Numbered from the stretch's first letter, positions 11,507 through 22,956 are shown. The stretch is DNA of 64,000 nt from Halomonas citrativorans (GCF_900163645.1 NZ_FUKM01000011.1:56523-120522), one strand, 5' to 3'. Notes: a model not told the origin generated them from the sequence alone. Numbers and translations are program-made.

Positions 11507-11863
11507 CGTCACTCCCTTGAACCTGAATCTGGCGGAAGCCGCCTGCCAAGTAGGAAACAGTACGTGGTCGGTTAGCTGATGGCTGTGCATGCCTTCCGGC
11601 GAAGTCATTAATGGTTTTTGATGTAACCAACTCTTATCTATCTACCCCGTTTCTATTGGTTTAACCAGACATGGCCAACTGCTTATCCAACCAGGTTGGC
11701 ATAAAGTACTGAGGTACAATGCCTTGGTCGCAGGCGCAGGATAAACGCTTGTAATCGCCAGTACGTTTTTACCTGCTATTTGAAAAGCGTAATCCAAACA
11801 CCAGAAATTTTCTTTAACCACGAAGGGCAACGTGGGCTCGAGCTGGAAGGCTCTGTAGTGAGG
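11507..11863 (-). promoter_or_regulatory. non-coding region upstream of fni with palindromes
   Basis: About 360 bases without a supported gene. Two short perfect palindromes stand out: TGGTTTAACCA (11657-11667) and CCAACCAGGTTGG (11687-11699), 20 bases apart and about 150 bases before fni. Both are built from GGTT/AACC half-sites and could be repressor sites. A CCACG/CGTGG hairpin near 11818-11835 may end mltF transcription. Function is not established. Confidence 0.4.
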
Positions 11864-13330
11864 CTATTGATTCAACGGCGGAATTAACTCAAATGGCAGT
11901 AGGAGAGAACCGCCGGTTGCGGTTTGACCTAACTGGAAAAATTGCTGACGGCTGTGCTCAACGTACTCAAGCATCTCATAGTAGCGCCGGATGTTGCGCA
12001 CATAAATGACCGGCTCACCACCACGCGCATAGCCGTGGCGCGTTTGGCTATGCCACTCCTGTTGCTGTAACAGGGGAAGCGCCTCGCGAACATCTTGCCA
12101 ACGGTTGGGGTCCCCACCGAGCTCTTCGGTAATTTTACGTGCATCGTAAAGGTGACCAAGGCCAACATTGTAGGCCGCCATGGCCATATAAAGACGATCA
12201 TCTCCGGTAATGCTTTCAGGCAGGCGGTCTTTTAGGCTGCGCAGGTAGCGGGCGCCGCCATCAATGCTTTGCGCCGCGTCTCGGCGGTTATCCACACCCA
12301 TTTCGCTGGCGGTAGGGTGGGTGAGCATCATAACGCCTCGCACGCCGGTGGGTGACACCGCTTCCGCGTCCCAGTGGGATTCCTGATAACCCACTGCCGC
12401 CAGCAGTTTCCAGTCAAAACCTGTGTCACGTGCCGCCTGTTTAAACAGGTCGGCAAACTGGGGTAAACGTGCATCCAGGTGCGTTAAAAAGGTGCGTGTA
12501 CCCACGTACTCTAAATAATCGTCATGGCCAAAGTAGCGGTTAACCAGGTGGTCGAGCGTGCCATTTTCCTGAAGGGTTTGTAGGAAGTCATTGGCGGCTT
12601 CTAGTAGTCCTAAACCGCGGCCGCGAGGAAGCGCCCATACCATGGAAAGCGGGTCGCCCATTAAAAAGCCGCGCTCTACATTGGGGAAAAAGAGTCGGTT
12701 AAGCCGGAACTGATGATCAAAAATAACCGCTGCGTCCAGCACGCCGCTCTCGACCTGGACAAGCAGTTCATCGACATCCAGCTCGTGAGACTCTTTCCAG
12801 CTTAAGTCAGCGTAGTCGCGCTGCAACTCACGCAGCGCTTCGCTGGTACCTGCCTGGCTTAGCGTGCCAATCTCAAGGCCTACCAGGTCGCTGGGTGCCT
12901 TTATGCCGTGTAAACCGCGCCGGTACACCAGCAGTGGTTGCATTTGAATGATGGGGCGGGTGTAGTGCACATCGGATGCGTCAGGGAGTAGAGGCAGGGC
13001 GGCAGCGCCAAAATCGCCCTGTTCACGCACGGCCGACAATACGCTTTCAGGGTGATGTTTGGCGTTGAGGTTGAGGCTTACTCCCAAATACTCGGCAAAC
13101 TGATGCATCAGCTCATACTCAAACCCAGTGGGTCCTTGGCGGCCTTCGTAGTAGGTCGTGGGCGTGTTGCGCGTTTGAGCCGTGATAAAATCTTTTGCCT
13201 GGATATGCGTTAAATGCTCACCATGTGGCACCTTGGGCAACGTGGGCGCAAGCACCAATAAGGTGATGATAAATAAGGTTAAATAAAGGCGAGTGTGCGC
13301 TAAAAAATGGGCATAAATCAATGTCGGCAT
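11864..13330 (-). CDS. mltF: membrane-bound lytic murein transglycosylase F
   Basis: Cleaves peptidoglycan glycan strands with formation of 1,6-anhydro ends. The product has an N-terminal hydrophobic segment, a substrate-binding-protein-like (SBP_bac_3) domain to about residue 260 and a C-terminal SLT domain with the catalytic Glu in GYQESHWD and the AAYNVG block. I used the ATG at 13330, just before the hydrophobic segment; an open frame continues to 13363. It is divergent from purL as in E. coli. A lipobox Cys is not seen, so it is anchored by a helix or exported. Confidence 0.93.
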   Translation of the reverse strand: MPTLIYAHFLAHTRLYLTLFIITLLVLAPTLPKVPHGEHLTHIQAKDFITAQTRNTPTTYYEGRQGPTGFEYELMHQFAEYLGVSLNLNAKHHPESVLSAVREQGDFGAAALPLLPDASDVHYTRPIIQMQPLLVYRRGLHGIKAPSDLVGLEIGTLSQAGTSEALRELQRDYADLSWKESHELDVDELLVQVESGVLDAAVIFDHQFRLNRLFFPNVERGFLMGDPLSMVWALPRGRGLGLLEAANDFLQTLQENGTLDHLVNRYFGHDDYLEYVGTRTFLTHLDARLPQFADLFKQAARDTGFDWKLLAAVGYQESHWDAEAVSPTGVRGVMMLTHPTASEMGVDNRRDAAQSIDGGARYLRSLKDRLPESITGDDRLYMAMAAYNVGLGHLYDARKITEELGGDPNRWQDVREALPLLQQQEWHSQTRHGYARGGEPVIYVRNIRRYYEMLEYVEHSRQQFFQLGQTATGGSLLLPFELIPPLNQ

Positions 13331-13512
13331 AAGGTCTTGTCGGCATGAAACAGGCAGCCACAATACCCAGCCATCGCCATGCTGTCACCTTGTTGATTTC
13401 GTGTGGCCGCCGCTTTCCAGTATCATAGGGCTCAATGAGTGTCATTTAAGGGGTCGCCTAGCGGCCTGCTATTTCCCTGCACGAATTCTCCCTGCTCTAG
13501 AGGCTTCAGGAT

Positions 13513-16500
13513 ATGCTCGAATTGCGAGGCGCGCCCGCCCTTTCTACCTTCCGTCATACACGGTTGCTAACGGTGCTGCGTGAACGTGTTCCCGAGGTGG
13601 AGGCGCTGTCTGCCCACTATGTTCATTTGATTGACCACCGTGAAGAACTCAGTGATGCCTCTCACGAGCGTTTGGCGCAACTGTTGGATTACGGCACCCC
13701 TACCCATGCCGAGATACCTGCCGACGCTAAACGTTTTCTGGTCGTACCGCGGTTGGGTACCCAGTCGCCCTGGTCATCAAAAGCGACGGATATTGCGCAT
13801 AACTGTGGGCTGTCGGGCATTCGCCGCATAGAGCGTGGCGTTGATTATCGGGTAGGGTTTAGCCGTGCGCCCAGCGAAGAGAGCTTGGCTGCGCTGATGG
13901 CGCTGCTGCACGACCGAATGACCGAAACCGTGCTTAATGACGCGGCTGAAGCGGCGGCGCTATTTGCTCACCACGACCCGGCACCGCTGGGTAGCGTGGA
14001 TATTTTAAACAGCGGACGCGATGCGCTGGTAACCGCTAACCGTGAGTTGGGTTTGGCGCTTGCCGATGACGAAGTCGACTACCTGGTTGATGCCTTTAAC
14101 GAGCTTCAGCGCAACCCCACCGACATTGAGCTAATGATGTTCGCCCAGGCGAACTCTGAGCACTGCCGACATAAAATCTTCAACGCGGACTGGATCATTG
14201 ACGGCGAGCCGCAAACCCATTCGCTGTTCAAGATGATCAAGAACACCTTTGCAACCTCTCCTGAAAACGTCTTGTCAGCCTATAGCGATAACGCCGCCGT
14301 TATCAAAGGCAGCCAGGCGGGTCGTTTTTATCCCACGCCGCTGACCGGTGCTGAGGGAGAGCGTGCGCTGTACGGGACGCATCAGGAGCCGATTCACATT
14401 CTGATGAAGGTGGAAACCCATAACCATCCCACCGCGATAGCACCGTTCCCCGGTGCGGCGACAGGCTCGGGTGGTGAGATTCGCGATGAAGGTGCCACCG
14501 GTATCGGCGGTAAGCCCAAAGCGGGCCTTTCCGGTTTTACCGTTTCCAACCTGCGTATCCCCGAGTTTGTACAGCCTTGGGAAGCGTTTGATTATGGCAA
14601 GCCCGAGCGCATGCAGTCCGCCCTTGCCATCATGCTGGAAGGCCCGATTGGCGGCGCGGCGTTTAATAACGAGTTTGGCCGCCCAAACCTTACCGGTTAC
14701 TTCCGTACCTATGAGCAGGACACCCTCAACGAGGGCGGTATTGAGCGTCGAGGTTTCCACAAGCCGATCATGCTGGCGGGTGGTTACGGCAATATTCGCG
14801 CCCAGCACGTTCAAAAGGGCGATATTCCTGTCGGCGGTAAGCTGATTGTGATGGGTGGCCCAGCGATGTTGATCGGCCTGGGCGGCGGCGCGGCCTCCAG
14901 CATGTCTTCTGGCACCTCAAGTGCCGACCTGGACTTTGCTTCGGTACAGCGTGAAAACCCGGAAATCGAGCGACGCGCTCAGGAAGTGATTGACCGCTGC
15001 TGGGCGATGGGGGACAAAAACCCGATCTGCTTTATCCACGATGTGGGGGCGGGTGGTCTTTCCAACGCGCTGCCGGAGCTTGTTAAAGACGGCAACCGGG
15101 GTGGGCTGTTCGATTTACGTGCGGTGCCTAATGCTGAGCCGGGTATGAGCCCGCTTGAAATCTGGTGTAACGAAGCGCAGGAGCGCTACGTGCTGGCCGT
15201 TGCGGCTGAGGACCTGGCAACGTTTGATGCGCTGTGTAAGCGCGAGCGTTGCCCCTATGCGGTGGTGGGTGAAGCGCAGGCTGACCACCACCTTGAAGTG
15301 CGCGATGGCCACTTCAACAGCAAGCCGATTGACCTGCCCATGAGCGTGCTGTTCGGTAAAGCGCCGAAAATGCAGCGCAGCTTTGAGCGCCATGCGCCAG
15401 AGCTTTCCGGTGTAATGCTGGATAATCTCGACCTGCGTGAGGCGCTTGATCGCGTCCTACGCCTGCCCGCCGTGGCCTCCAAGAGCTTCTTGATTACCAT
15501 TGGCGACCGCTCAATTACAGGCCAGGTGGCGCGTGACCAAATGGTCGGCCCTTGGCAGGTGCCGGTTGCAGATGTAGCGGTCACAACGGCCAGTTATGAC
15601 ACCCATGCCGGTGAAGCGATGGCGATGGGGGAGCGTCCGCCGGTTGCCTTGATTAACCCCGCCGCCAGCGCACGCCTGGCGGTTGCCGAGGCGATTACGA
15701 ATCTCGCGGCAGCGCCCATTGCCAAGCTAAGCGATATCAAGCTTTCTGCTAACTGGATGAGCGCCGCTGATCACCCTGGCGAAAACCAGGCGCTTTATGA
15801 TGCGGTTCACGCGGTGGGGATGGAGCTTTGCCCGGCGTTAGGTATTGCGGTGCCGGTCGGCAAAGACTCCATGTCGATGCGTACGTCCTGGCAGGATGTG
15901 AGTGACCAAGGGGATAGCGAAGAGAAAAGCGTTACATCACCGCTGTCAGTGGTGATTACCGGCTTCGCGCCTGTGACTGACGCGATGGCAACCCTGACGC
16001 CACAGATCAACCTGGATCAAGATGAGTCGGATCTTATTCTGATCGACCTGGGGAACGGTCAAAACCGCTTGGGCGGCTCTGCGCTGGCGCAGGTATATGG
16101 TCAGGTAGGCGATACCTGCCCGGATGTCGACGACCCAGAAGATATCAAAGCCTTCTTTGAGGTGATTCAGGGGCTTAATCGTGACGGTAAGCTGCTGGCG
16201 TACCATGACCGTAGCGATGGCGGCTTGTTGGTCACGCTGTTGGAAATGGCCTTTGCGGCGCACGCCGGCCTTGAGATCAAGCTTGACTGGATGATCGACG
16301 AGCCCGTTGAGGCGCTTAATGCGCTGTTCTCGGAAGAGTTGGGTGCGGTGATTCAGGTCAACCGCGAACACACCGAAGAGGTGTTAGCGCAATTTGCAGT
16401 AGCGGGTATTGAAACCTGTGGCGTTATCGCCCGGCCGCGTTACGACGACCAGGTGCGAGTAACTCTGTTTGAAGAGCCGCTGCTGGAAACCACGCGCCAA

Positions 16501-17448
16501 CTGACACAGCGTACCTGGTCTGAAACCAGCTATCGCCTGCAGGCACTGCGTGATAATCCCGAGTGCGCTAAAAACGAGTTCGACAACCTGCTCGATACGC
16601 GTGACCCTGGCCTCTCGGCGACGCCCACGTTTGATATTAATGAGGATGTCAGCGCGCCGTTTATCAATATGGCCAAGCCCGCTGTTGCGGTACTGCGTGA
16701 GCAGGGCGTTAATGGCCAGGTCGAGATGGGCTGGGCGTTTGATAAAGCCGGCTTTGAAGCCATTGATGTTCACATGAGTGACATTCTGGAAGGCCGTGTT
16801 GCTCTTGATGAGTTCAAAGGGCTCGTTGCCTGTGGCGGTTTCTCTTACGGCGATGTGCTAGGTGCGGGTGGTGGTTGGGCGAAATCCGTGCTGTTTAACG
16901 AGCGGGCACGCGATCAGTTTGCCGCCTTCTTTACCCGCGAAGACAGCTTCTCGCTGGGCGTGTGTAACGGATGCCAGATGCTTTCGCAGTTGAAGTCATT
17001 GATTCCAGGTGCTGAAAACTGGCCAGGCTTTGTGCGTAACGAGTCCGAGCAGTTTGAGGCGCGGGTAGCCATGCTGCGCGTTGAAAAAACGCCCTCGGTT
17101 CTACTGGCCGGCATGGAAGGTTCCCTGCTGCCTATTGCGGTGGCCCATGGGGAAGGGCGTGCTGAGTTCCGCGATACTGCGCACCTGCGTAGCATGCAAT
17201 CCAGCAATCAGATTGCGCTTCGTTACATTGATAACTATGGGCAGGTGACCACGCGCTATCCGGCTAACCCTAACGGTTCGCCGTCAGGTATCACCGGGTT
17301 AACCACCTCCGATGGCCGCGTCACGATCATGATGCCTCATCCGGAGCGCGTTACCCGCGCGGTAACCAACTCCTGGCGTCCGGCAGAGTGGACAGAAGAT
17401 GGTGCCTGGCTGCGCATGTTCCGCAACGCGCGTGTTTGGGTCGGTTAA
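13513..17448 (+). CDS. purL: phosphoribosylformylglycinamidine synthase
   Basis: Fourth step of purine synthesis: FGAR + Gln + ATP to FGAM. The 1311-residue product is the large single-chain type of gammaproteobacteria (E. coli 1295), with the N-terminal PurS-like part, two AIRS-like lobes and a C-terminal class I amidotransferase (nucleophile in GVCNGCQML, then HGEGR and MPHPER). I found no PurR-type palindrome before the start. Confidence 0.98.
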   Translation: MLELRGAPALSTFRHTRLLTVLRERVPEVEALSAHYVHLIDHREELSDASHERLAQLLDYGTPTHAEIPADAKRFLVVPRLGTQSPWSSKATDIAHNCGLSGIRRIERGVDYRVGFSRAPSEESLAALMALLHDRMTETVLNDAAEAAALFAHHDPAPLGSVDILNSGRDALVTANRELGLALADDEVDYLVDAFNELQRNPTDIELMMFAQANSEHCRHKIFNADWIIDGEPQTHSLFKMIKNTFATSPENVLSAYSDNAAVIKGSQAGRFYPTPLTGAEGERALYGTHQEPIHILMKVETHNHPTAIAPFPGAATGSGGEIRDEGATGIGGKPKAGLSGFTVSNLRIPEFVQPWEAFDYGKPERMQSALAIMLEGPIGGAAFNNEFGRPNLTGYFRTYEQDTLNEGGIERRGFHKPIMLAGGYGNIRAQHVQKGDIPVGGKLIVMGGPAMLIGLGGGAASSMSSGTSSADLDFASVQRENPEIERRAQEVIDRCWAMGDKNPICFIHDVGAGGLSNALPELVKDGNRGGLFDLRAVPNAEPGMSPLEIWCNEAQERYVLAVAAEDLATFDALCKRERCPYAVVGEAQADHHLEVRDGHFNSKPIDLPMSVLFGKAPKMQRSFERHAPELSGVMLDNLDLREALDRVLRLPAVASKSFLITIGDRSITGQVARDQMVGPWQVPVADVAVTTASYDTHAGEAMAMGERPPVALINPAASARLAVAEAITNLAAAPIAKLSDIKLSANWMSAADHPGENQALYDAVHAVGMELCPALGIAVPVGKDSMSMRTSWQDVSDQGDSEEKSVTSPLSVVITGFAPVTDAMATLTPQINLDQDESDLILIDLGNGQNRLGGSALAQVYGQVGDTCPDVDDPEDIKAFFEVIQGLNRDGKLLAYHDRSDGGLLVTLLEMAFAAHAGLEIKLDWMIDEPVEALNALFSEELGAVIQVNREHTEEVLAQFAVAGIETCGVIARPRYDDQVRVTLFEEPLLETTRQLTQRTWSETSYRLQALRDNPECAKNEFDNLLDTRDPGLSATPTFDINEDVSAPFINMAKPAVAVLREQGVNGQVEMGWAFDKAGFEAIDVHMSDILEGRVALDEFKGLVACGGFSYGDVLGAGGGWAKSVLFNERARDQFAAFFTREDSFSLGVCNGCQMLSQLKSLIPGAENWPGFVRNESEQFEARVAMLRVEKTPSVLLAGMEGSLLPIAVAHGEGRAEFRDTAHLRSMQSSNQIALRYIDNYGQVTTRYPANPNGSPSGITGLTTSDGRVTIMMPHPERVTRAVTNSWRPAEWTEDGAWLRMFRNARVWVG

Positions 17449-17477
17449 TATCTCACGCCGTTAAGCCATGCGTAACA

Positions 17478-17507
17478 CATAACGGCGGCCCTTGGGCCGC
17501 CGTTATG
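17478..17507 (+). terminator. hairpin after purL
   Basis: Perfect 14-base arms (17478-17491 and 17494-17507, core AACGGCGGCCC) with a minimal TT loop. There is no T-run afterwards, so it may act as an RNA 3' end barrier and not a classic terminator. Confidence 0.6.
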
Positions 17508-17576
17508 GCTAACGCTGTTCTTGGCTGCTCTTGCCCGCTTGAGCCAGCAAAGTAATTTTCTGGCTGTTGGAGTTGT

Positions 17577-19337
17577 ATGCCACCACCTGCTTTACGCCCT
17601 TACCAAACGGACGCGGTGAAACGTGTTGTTACGCATTTCCGTGCGTCCAGCGAACCCGCGGTGGTGGTATTACCTACGGGAAGCGGGAAGTCGTTGGTGA
17701 TTGCCGAACTGGCCCGCTTGGCGAGAGGTCGCGTACTGGTATTGGCGCATGTACGCGAGCTGGTGGAGCAGAATCACGCCAAGTATCAGGCCTATGGGCT
17801 TAAAGCCGATATCTTCAGCGCGGGTTTAAAGCGCAAGGAAGCGTCGCGCCAGGTCGTGTTTGGCTCGGTGCAGTCGGTAGTGCGTAATCTGGAGGCGTTC
17901 AATGACGAAGGCTTCACTCTGCTGGTCATTGATGAGTGCCACCGGGTGTCGCTTGATAAAGACGCAAGCTACCGCCAAGTGATTGATCACCTGCGGGCAC
18001 AGAACACGAATTTGAAAGTGTTAGGGCTGACCGCGACGCCTTACCGGCTAGGCCAAGGCTTTATCTACCATCGCCATTACCACGGCATGGTGCGTGGCAG
18101 CGACGCGAGCTTTTTTCGTGACTGCGTGTTCGAACAGCCGCTGCGCTTGATGGTCAAGCAGGGCTATCTTGCCGAACCTAAACGCCTGGATATGGCGATT
18201 GAAGGGTATGATTTTTCCATGCTGGCGCCTGCAGAAAACGGCCATTACCGTGAAGCGGAGCTGAATCGCGTCGTGGCAGGCAACCGCGCCACCCCCATGA
18301 TTATCAGCCAGATTATTGAGCGCGCCACTGAGCGGCATGGGGTGATGATATTTGCGGCAACTGTCGCCCACGCTGAAGAGATCATGGGGTATTTGCCTGC
18401 CGGCCAGGCAGCACTGATTACCGGAGCGACCCCGTCGGTGGAGCGTACTAAGCTGATCGATGCCTTTAAGGCGCGTGAGCTTAAATACCTGGTGAATGTC
18501 TCGGTACTGACGACCGGCTTTGATGCGCCGCATGTAGATTTGATAGCGATGCTTCGGCCTACGGAGTCAGTCAGCCTTTATCAGCAGATTGCGGGCCGGG
18601 GGCTTCGACTCTCGCCAGGTAAGCAGGATTGCCTTATTTTGGATTACGCGGGCAATCCCTGGGACCTTTACGCACCGGAAGTGGGCGAGCCAAAACCGCC
18701 GGGCGACAACGAGCCGGTGCAGGTTGAATGCCCGGCCTGTGGCCACGCTAATCTGTTTTGGGGCAAGCTCGATGGCGAACTGGTCATTGAGCATTTTGGA
18801 CGCCGCTGCCAAGGGCTGCTTGAAGATGATAAAGGCAAGCGCCACCAGTGTGATTTTCGCTTTCGCTTCAAGGTGTGCGATAGCTGTGGCGCTGAGAATG
18901 ATATTGCGGCGCGTCGCTGCCACGGCTGCGAACAGCTGTTGGTGGATGCTGATGACAAGCTTAAAGATGCACTCAAATTAAAAGATGCCCGAGTATTGCG
19001 GGTAAGTGGCATGCAATTGGACGCAACCCTTAATGGCCGTGGCCTGCCGCGTCTGAAAGTGACCTATTACGATGAGGATGGCACAACACTCTCTGAGTGG
19101 TTTGCTTTGGAAACCCCCGCCCAGCGCCGCGCCTTTTATGCCGCCTTTTTACGTCGGCATGTGCGCGCTCCGGGTACGCCCTGGCAACCCCTCAAGCCAG
19201 AGGACGTTATTAGCGAGCAGCGCCGCTTGCGCTATCCGGATTTTGTGGTCGGGCGCAAGGTGGGCCGACATTTCCAGATTCGCGACAAGCTCTTCGACTA
19301 CGAAGGACGCTATCGTAAAGCTGCCGAAGCAGGCTAA
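17577..19337 (+). CDS. radD: DEAD/DEAH-box helicase RadD
   Basis: The 586-residue length equals that of E. coli RadD (YejH), a superfamily 2 ATPase that works with RecA and SSB in recombination repair. Motifs seen: Walker A LPTGSGKS near residue 36, DECH box (VIDECHRVS), LTATPYR, and motif [10 protein letters not shown]. Cys pairs in the C-terminal half (CPACGH, CDSCGA, CHGCEQ) suggest zinc ribbons, as in RadD. It is monocistronic; a fold-back element follows before scpA. Confidence 0.9.
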   Translation: MPPPALRPYQTDAVKRVVTHFRASSEPAVVVLPTGSGKSLVIAELARLARGRVLVLAHVRELVEQNHAKYQAYGLKADIFSAGLKRKEASRQVVFGSVQSVVRNLEAFNDEGFTLLVIDECHRVSLDKDASYRQVIDHLRAQNTNLKVLGLTATPYRLGQGFIYHRHYHGMVRGSDASFFRDCVFEQPLRLMVKQGYLAEPKRLDMAIEGYDFSMLAPAENGHYREAELNRVVAGNRATPMIISQIIERATERHGVMIFAATVAHAEEIMGYLPAGQAALITGATPSVERTKLIDAFKARELKYLVNVSVLTTGFDAPHVDLIAMLRPTESVSLYQQIAGRGLRLSPGKQDCLILDYAGNPWDLYAPEVGEPKPPGDNEPVQVECPACGHANLFWGKLDGELVIEHFGRRCQGLLEDDKGKRHQCDFRFRFKVCDSCGAENDIAARRCHGCEQLLVDADDKLKDALKLKDARVLRVSGMQLDATLNGRGLPRLKVTYYDEDGTTLSEWFALETPAQRRAFYAAFLRRHVRAPGTPWQPLKPEDVISEQRRLRYPDFVVGRKVGRHFQIRDKLFDYEGRYRKAAEAG

Positions 19338-19391
19338 CGCACCGTGCGCCAGGCGCAACGTCAGGTGCTGACTTTGTTACACTGCTTTCTA

Positions 19392-19531
19392 GGGTCTGTC
19401 TGAAAAGTCGACGAGCGAAGACAAGACAAGGCAAAAATTGGCGAAAAAACGGAGTTTACATGTGTAAATGAGTATTTTGAGCCAATTTTTAACGCCGTAT
19501 TGTCGAGCGCAGACACTTTTCAGACAGAGCC
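19392..19531. mobile_element. MITE-like fold-back element
   Basis: 140 bases that are one imperfect palindrome. The ends GGGTCTGTCTGAAAAGT and ACTTTTCAGACAGAGCC pair with a single mismatch. Inner blocks AAAAATTGG / CCAATTTTT pair too, and the centre is TTTACATGTGTAAA. A TA lies on both sides (19390-19391 and 19532-19533), like the target duplication of IS630/mariner or some IS5-group transposons. No transposase is present. It sits between radD and scpA, ending about 30 bases before the scpA start. Confidence 0.75.
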
Positions 19532-19562
19532 TAATGCCCACTGACCAAGAGATACCGACTGA

Positions 19563-20513
19563 GTGAGCGACACACAAAACGCCACCGCTGATCCTGAACG
19601 CATGGCTATGTTGGCACAAGAGCCAATCGTCGAGGTGCTTGGGCGGCTGTTCGATGAGCCCATTACTCAACTGCCGGAGGATTTGTATATTCCTCCCGAG
19701 GCGCTGCGCGTTTTTTTGGAAACCTTTGAAGGACCGCTGGATCTCTTGCTTTACCTTATTCGTCGGCAAAATTTAGACATCTTGACGATCAACGTGGCCG
19801 CGATTACCCACCAGTACATTGAGTACGTAGAGCTGATGCAGGCGATGGAGATCGAGCTTGCCGGTGAGTACTTGCTGATGGCCGCGATGTTGGCGGAAAT
19901 TAAATCGCGCTCGCTACTGCCTCGGCCGCCCAAAGCGGAGGGCGAAGATGAAGAGGACCCTCGGGCAGAGCTGATTCGTCGCCTGCAAGAGTATGAGCGT
20001 TTAAAAGCCGCTGCTGAAACGCTGGATACATTGCCTCGCGTAGGGCGTGATTGGTTTAGCGTACAGGCTGGTTTACCCCCGCTTGAGTCGCGGGTGATTC
20101 ACCCGGATGTAGAACTGGACGAACTGCTGAGTGCTCTTTCCGATATCCTTAAACGTGCCGAATTAACGCAGTCCCATCAGATTAGCCGTGAGGTACTGTC
20201 TACCCGTGAGCGTATGCTCAAGATCATGGAGCAGCTCAGCGAAGACAGCGCACACCAACGCTACACACCTTTTGAAGCCCTGTTTACCATGGAAGAGGGG
20301 CGGGCAGGCGTGGTCGTCACCTTTATGGCTATTTTGGAGCTAGCGAAAGAGGCAATGATCGAAATTGTCCAGAACGCACCACTTTCTCCTATCCATGTAC
20401 GGGCGCGCAGCGGCGCGATAGTGGATGAAGAAGCCGCTTTTGAAACGCTTGCTGTTGAGGAAGCAGACGGCGCCTTTGAGCCTGCCTTTGAGCCTGATGA
20501 GGAGGCACCATGA
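19563..20513 (+). CDS. scpA: segregation and condensation protein A
   Basis: ScpA is the kleisin that links the SMC heads in chromosome condensation. The 316-residue product has the family core FEGPLDLLLYLIRRQNLDI from about residue 54 and a C-terminal winged-helix part ending in an acidic tail. I kept the GTG at 19563; the ribosome site is weak (AAGAGA) and an ATG at 19602 is possible. The stop overlaps the scpB start (ATGA), so translation is coupled. Its upstream region was probably displaced by the fold-back element. Confidence 0.95.
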   Translation: MSDTQNATADPERMAMLAQEPIVEVLGRLFDEPITQLPEDLYIPPEALRVFLETFEGPLDLLLYLIRRQNLDILTINVAAITHQYIEYVELMQAMEIELAGEYLLMAAMLAEIKSRSLLPRPPKAEGEDEEDPRAELIRRLQEYERLKAAAETLDTLPRVGRDWFSVQAGLPPLESRVIHPDVELDELLSALSDILKRAELTQSHQISREVLSTRERMLKIMEQLSEDSAHQRYTPFEALFTMEEGRAGVVVTFMAILELAKEAMIEIVQNAPLSPIHVRARSGAIVDEEAAFETLAVEEADGAFEPAFEPDEEAP

Positions 20514-21322
20514 AGGACACCACCTTAGACAACATTATAGAAGCCGCGCTGCTCGCCGCAGGCGAACCGTTGGATGTCGAGCGGCTCGAAACGTTATTTA
20601 TCGACGATGAGTGCCCGCCGAGACGAGAGTTGCGTGACGCATTAGCGCGCCTTGCTCTGCGCCATAAAGAGGGCGCGTTAGAGTTAGTGGAAACCGCATC
20701 AGGTTTTCAGCTGCGTATTCAGCCACGCCTTGCGCATTGGGTGTCACGCCTCTGGGACGAACGCCCCCAGCGCTATTCGCGTGCGCTGCTTGAAACGCTG
20801 TCGTTGATTGCCTATCGGCAGCCTGTTACCCGTGGTGATATCGAAGAAGTACGCGGGGTCAGCGTGAGCAGTTCGATCATGCGCACCTTAATGGAGCGTG
20901 GATGGGTTCGTGTTGTTGGCCACCGCGATGTGCCCGGGCGGCCAGCCGTCTACGCCACTACACGAAGCTTTCTGGACGATTTTGGCCTGAAAACACTGGA
21001 TGCACTTCCCCCCATGCATGAATTGGTTAATTGGGAGGAGAGAGAAGAGGCTGAGTTACCGGCTTCACAAGAGGCTCTCCTCGAAGAGGGGAGTGAGGAA
21101 GCGAAGCCCAAAGAAACACTGGACGAAGCGCCAGAAAGCGTGCAGGATGCGCCACCCAAGACGGCTGAGAGAGCCGACGACCACGCCGAGACGGCGTTAA
21201 CCCAGCCGCTAAGTTTTGCTGATTTAGAAGCTCGACTTGCGGCACGTGCGCAGCGCTCACATGATGACAGCGCACGCACGCAGACCAATGATATGAGGTC
21301 AGACGATCATGACTCAGAGTAA
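20510..21322 (+). CDS. scpB: segregation and condensation protein B
   Basis: ScpB dimers bind ScpA and regulate the SMC complex. Two winged-helix domains fill residues 1 to about 165 (block [19 protein letters not shown], then [12 protein letters not shown]). The remaining 100 residues are acidic and low complexity, longer than in many ScpB. It overlaps scpA by 4 bases and rluB by 14 bases, making one tight operon. Confidence 0.95.
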   Translation: MKDTTLDNIIEAALLAAGEPLDVERLETLFIDDECPPRRELRDALARLALRHKEGALELVETASGFQLRIQPRLAHWVSRLWDERPQRYSRALLETLSLIAYRQPVTRGDIEEVRGVSVSSSIMRTLMERGWVRVVGHRDVPGRPAVYATTRSFLDDFGLKTLDALPPMHELVNWEEREEAELPASQEALLEEGSEEAKPKETLDEAPESVQDAPPKTAERADDHAETALTQPLSFADLEARLAARAQRSHDDSARTQTNDMRSDDHDSE

Positions 21323-22175
21323 CAACACCCCTCCCGTTAGTGAAAAACTCCAGAAAGTGCTTGCCCGAGCGGGGCTGGGTTCGCGGCGCGAAATGGAAAC
21401 CGCTATTTCTGATGGCCGAGTAAAGGTCAACAGCCAGGTCGCCAAGTTGGGTGACCGCGTTGAAATTCGCGATAAAGTAAGTTTCGATGACCGCCCCGTT
21501 ACGCTGCGACCCGAGAATGAAGCGCCGCGTCGCGTCATCATGTACAACAAGCCAGAAGGCGAGCTGTGCACCCGTAAAGACCCGGAAGGCCGTCGCACCG
21601 TATTTGAGCGTTTGCCACGGCTAAAAGGCGAGCGCTGGATTGCCATTGGCCGACTGGATATCAATACCAGCGGTCTGCTGCTTTTCACGACCGATGGCGA
21701 GCTTGCCAACCGGTTAATGCACCCCTCAACCCAGGTTGAGCGTGAATACGCCGTGCGCGTAATGGGCGAAGTAAAGCGCGAACACATCGTAGCGATGGTG
21801 GATGGCGTTATGCTGGAAGATGGCCCCGCGCGCTTTACCGATGTGCAAGAGTTTGGTGGTGAAGGTATCAATACCTGGTTCCACGTCGTCATTCTTGAGG
21901 GACGTAACCGCGAAGTGCGCCGCCTGTGGGAATCCCAGGAGCTTACGGTTAGCCGCCTGAAGCGTGTGCGTTACGGCAACATCTTTATTGATAAGCGTGC
22001 TAAAGCGGGAGAGTGGGTCGAGCTTTCGCAAGACGAAGTCGATGATCTCGCCACGATCGCTAACCTTGAAGCACGTAAGGTGCCTGAGCTGACGCCTGAC
22101 GAGAAGAACCGTTGGAGCCGCGACAAAAATAAGCGTCGTCCGGTACAGACAATGCGCAAGCCTAAACGCCGCTAA
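21309..22175 (+). CDS. rluB: 23S rRNA pseudouridine(2605) synthase
   Basis: Isomerises U2605 of 23S rRNA. The 288-residue product (E. coli 291) has an N-terminal S4 RNA-binding domain ([16 protein letters not shown]) and the catalytic Asp in [12 protein letters not shown], followed by GRNREVRR. The tail is Lys/Arg rich. It overlaps the 3' end of scpB and is followed by a strong terminator. RluB is preferred over RluE/RluF by length and by the scpAB linkage. Confidence 0.93.
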   Translation: MTQSNNTPPVSEKLQKVLARAGLGSRREMETAISDGRVKVNSQVAKLGDRVEIRDKVSFDDRPVTLRPENEAPRRVIMYNKPEGELCTRKDPEGRRTVFERLPRLKGERWIAIGRLDINTSGLLLFTTDGELANRLMHPSTQVEREYAVRVMGEVKREHIVAMVDGVMLEDGPARFTDVQEFGGEGINTWFHVVILEGRNREVRRLWESQELTVSRLKRVRYGNIFIDKRAKAGEWVELSQDEVDDLATIANLEARKVPELTPDEKNRWSRDKNKRRPVQTMRKPKRR

Positions 22176-22219
22176 TTTTATAACTACCCAAACCAGGGGT
22201 GGAAAATTGGTTCGCACTG

Positions 22220-22251
22220 GCCAGCCATCAATCGCTTGATGGCTGGCTTTT
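22220..22251 (+). terminator. terminator of the scpAB-rluB operon
   Basis: Perfect 12-base arms GCCAGCCATCAA (22220-22231) and TTGATGGCTGGC (22236-22247), loop TCGC, then TTTT. Confidence 0.88.
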
Positions 22252-22400
22252 AAGTATCTGGGTACCTTAAAACGATCGTTGTTGTACCAGGCATGATCGT
22301 GGCGGCAGAGACTCGCATGGGCCATGAAACCCGCTTTAATTACACTGCGGGATCAAAGGCTAATCCTGTGGGTGCAGTGCGGGGGAAAGTTAAAAACTTC

Positions 22401-22429
22401 TTGCCATGGCTGAGCATGGTCTGTACTAT
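22401..22429 (+). promoter_or_regulatory. promoter of the tRNA-Lys pair
   Basis: TTGCCA (22401-22406), 17-base spacer, TACTAT (22424-22429), ending 16 bases before the first tRNA-Lys. Confidence 0.6.
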
Positions 22430-22445
22430 ATGCATCCGTTCGAAG

Positions 22446-22521
22446 GGGTCGTTAGCTCAGTTGGTAGAGCAGTTGACTTTTAATCAATTGGTCGTAGGTT
22501 CGAATCCTACACGACCCACCA
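22446..22521 (+). tRNA. tRNA-Lys (anticodon UUU)
   Basis: 76-base cloverleaf: acceptor arms GGGTCGT and ACGACCC, D-loop AGTTGGTAGA, anticodon loop CTTTTAA with TTT, T-loop TTCGAAT, encoded CCA. Confidence 0.98.
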
Positions 22522-22573
22522 TCGAACAGCGTAATTAGACATACCGCTATGTCAGCACGGTAAGCAAAAATTT

Positions 22574-22649
22574 GGGTCGTTAGCTCAGTTGGTAGAGCAG
22601 TTGACTTTTAATCAATTGGTCGTAGGTTCGAATCCTACACGACCCACCA
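22574..22649 (+). tRNA. tRNA-Lys (anticodon UUU), second copy
   Basis: Base-for-base identical to the copy 52 bases upstream, with encoded CCA. The two are probably processed from one transcript. Confidence 0.98.
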
Positions 22650-22654
22650 AATTC

Positions 22655-22690
22655 AACGCCCTTGGTAGCTTGCTGCCAGGGGCGTTTTGC
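22655..22690 (+). terminator. terminator of the tRNA-Lys pair
   Basis: Arms AACGCCC and GGGCGTT with partly paired inner TGG/CCA and AGC/GCT, followed by TTTTGC. It lies 5 bases after the second tRNA. Confidence 0.75.
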
Positions 22691-22956
22691 TGTGTGCCTG
22701 ATGTGCACAGCCGCGCAATATACCACTTGCAGAAGACAACAATTTGCCACCACAATGGCTTCATGCAATGTGATTAAGAAAAGTTCATTAGAGAAAGCTG
22801 TTAAGAGAAAACAGTTTAGAGAAATAGTTAGTAGCGCAGTAGGTCACCGCGAGAGACGCAGCGGCCTGTTGCAATCGCGAGCGGCATGTGTGGATGACAC
22901 AGGTCGCGACTAGTGTTTAACAGGGGGATTCCCTGTTCGTCACAGTGGTAGACACG

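Noticed and set aside
11642..11830. 62-residue minus-strand frame between mltF and fni
   Set aside because: No ribosome site, no domain, and it overlaps the palindromes; treated as non-coding.
14275..14814. 179-residue minus-strand frame inside purL
   Set aside because: Antisense shadow of purL with no family features.
22919..22937. AACAGGG/CCCTGTT repeat as a riboswitch or NAD regulator site before nadA
   Set aside because: Too short and not matching any motif I know; mentioned only in the nadA entry.
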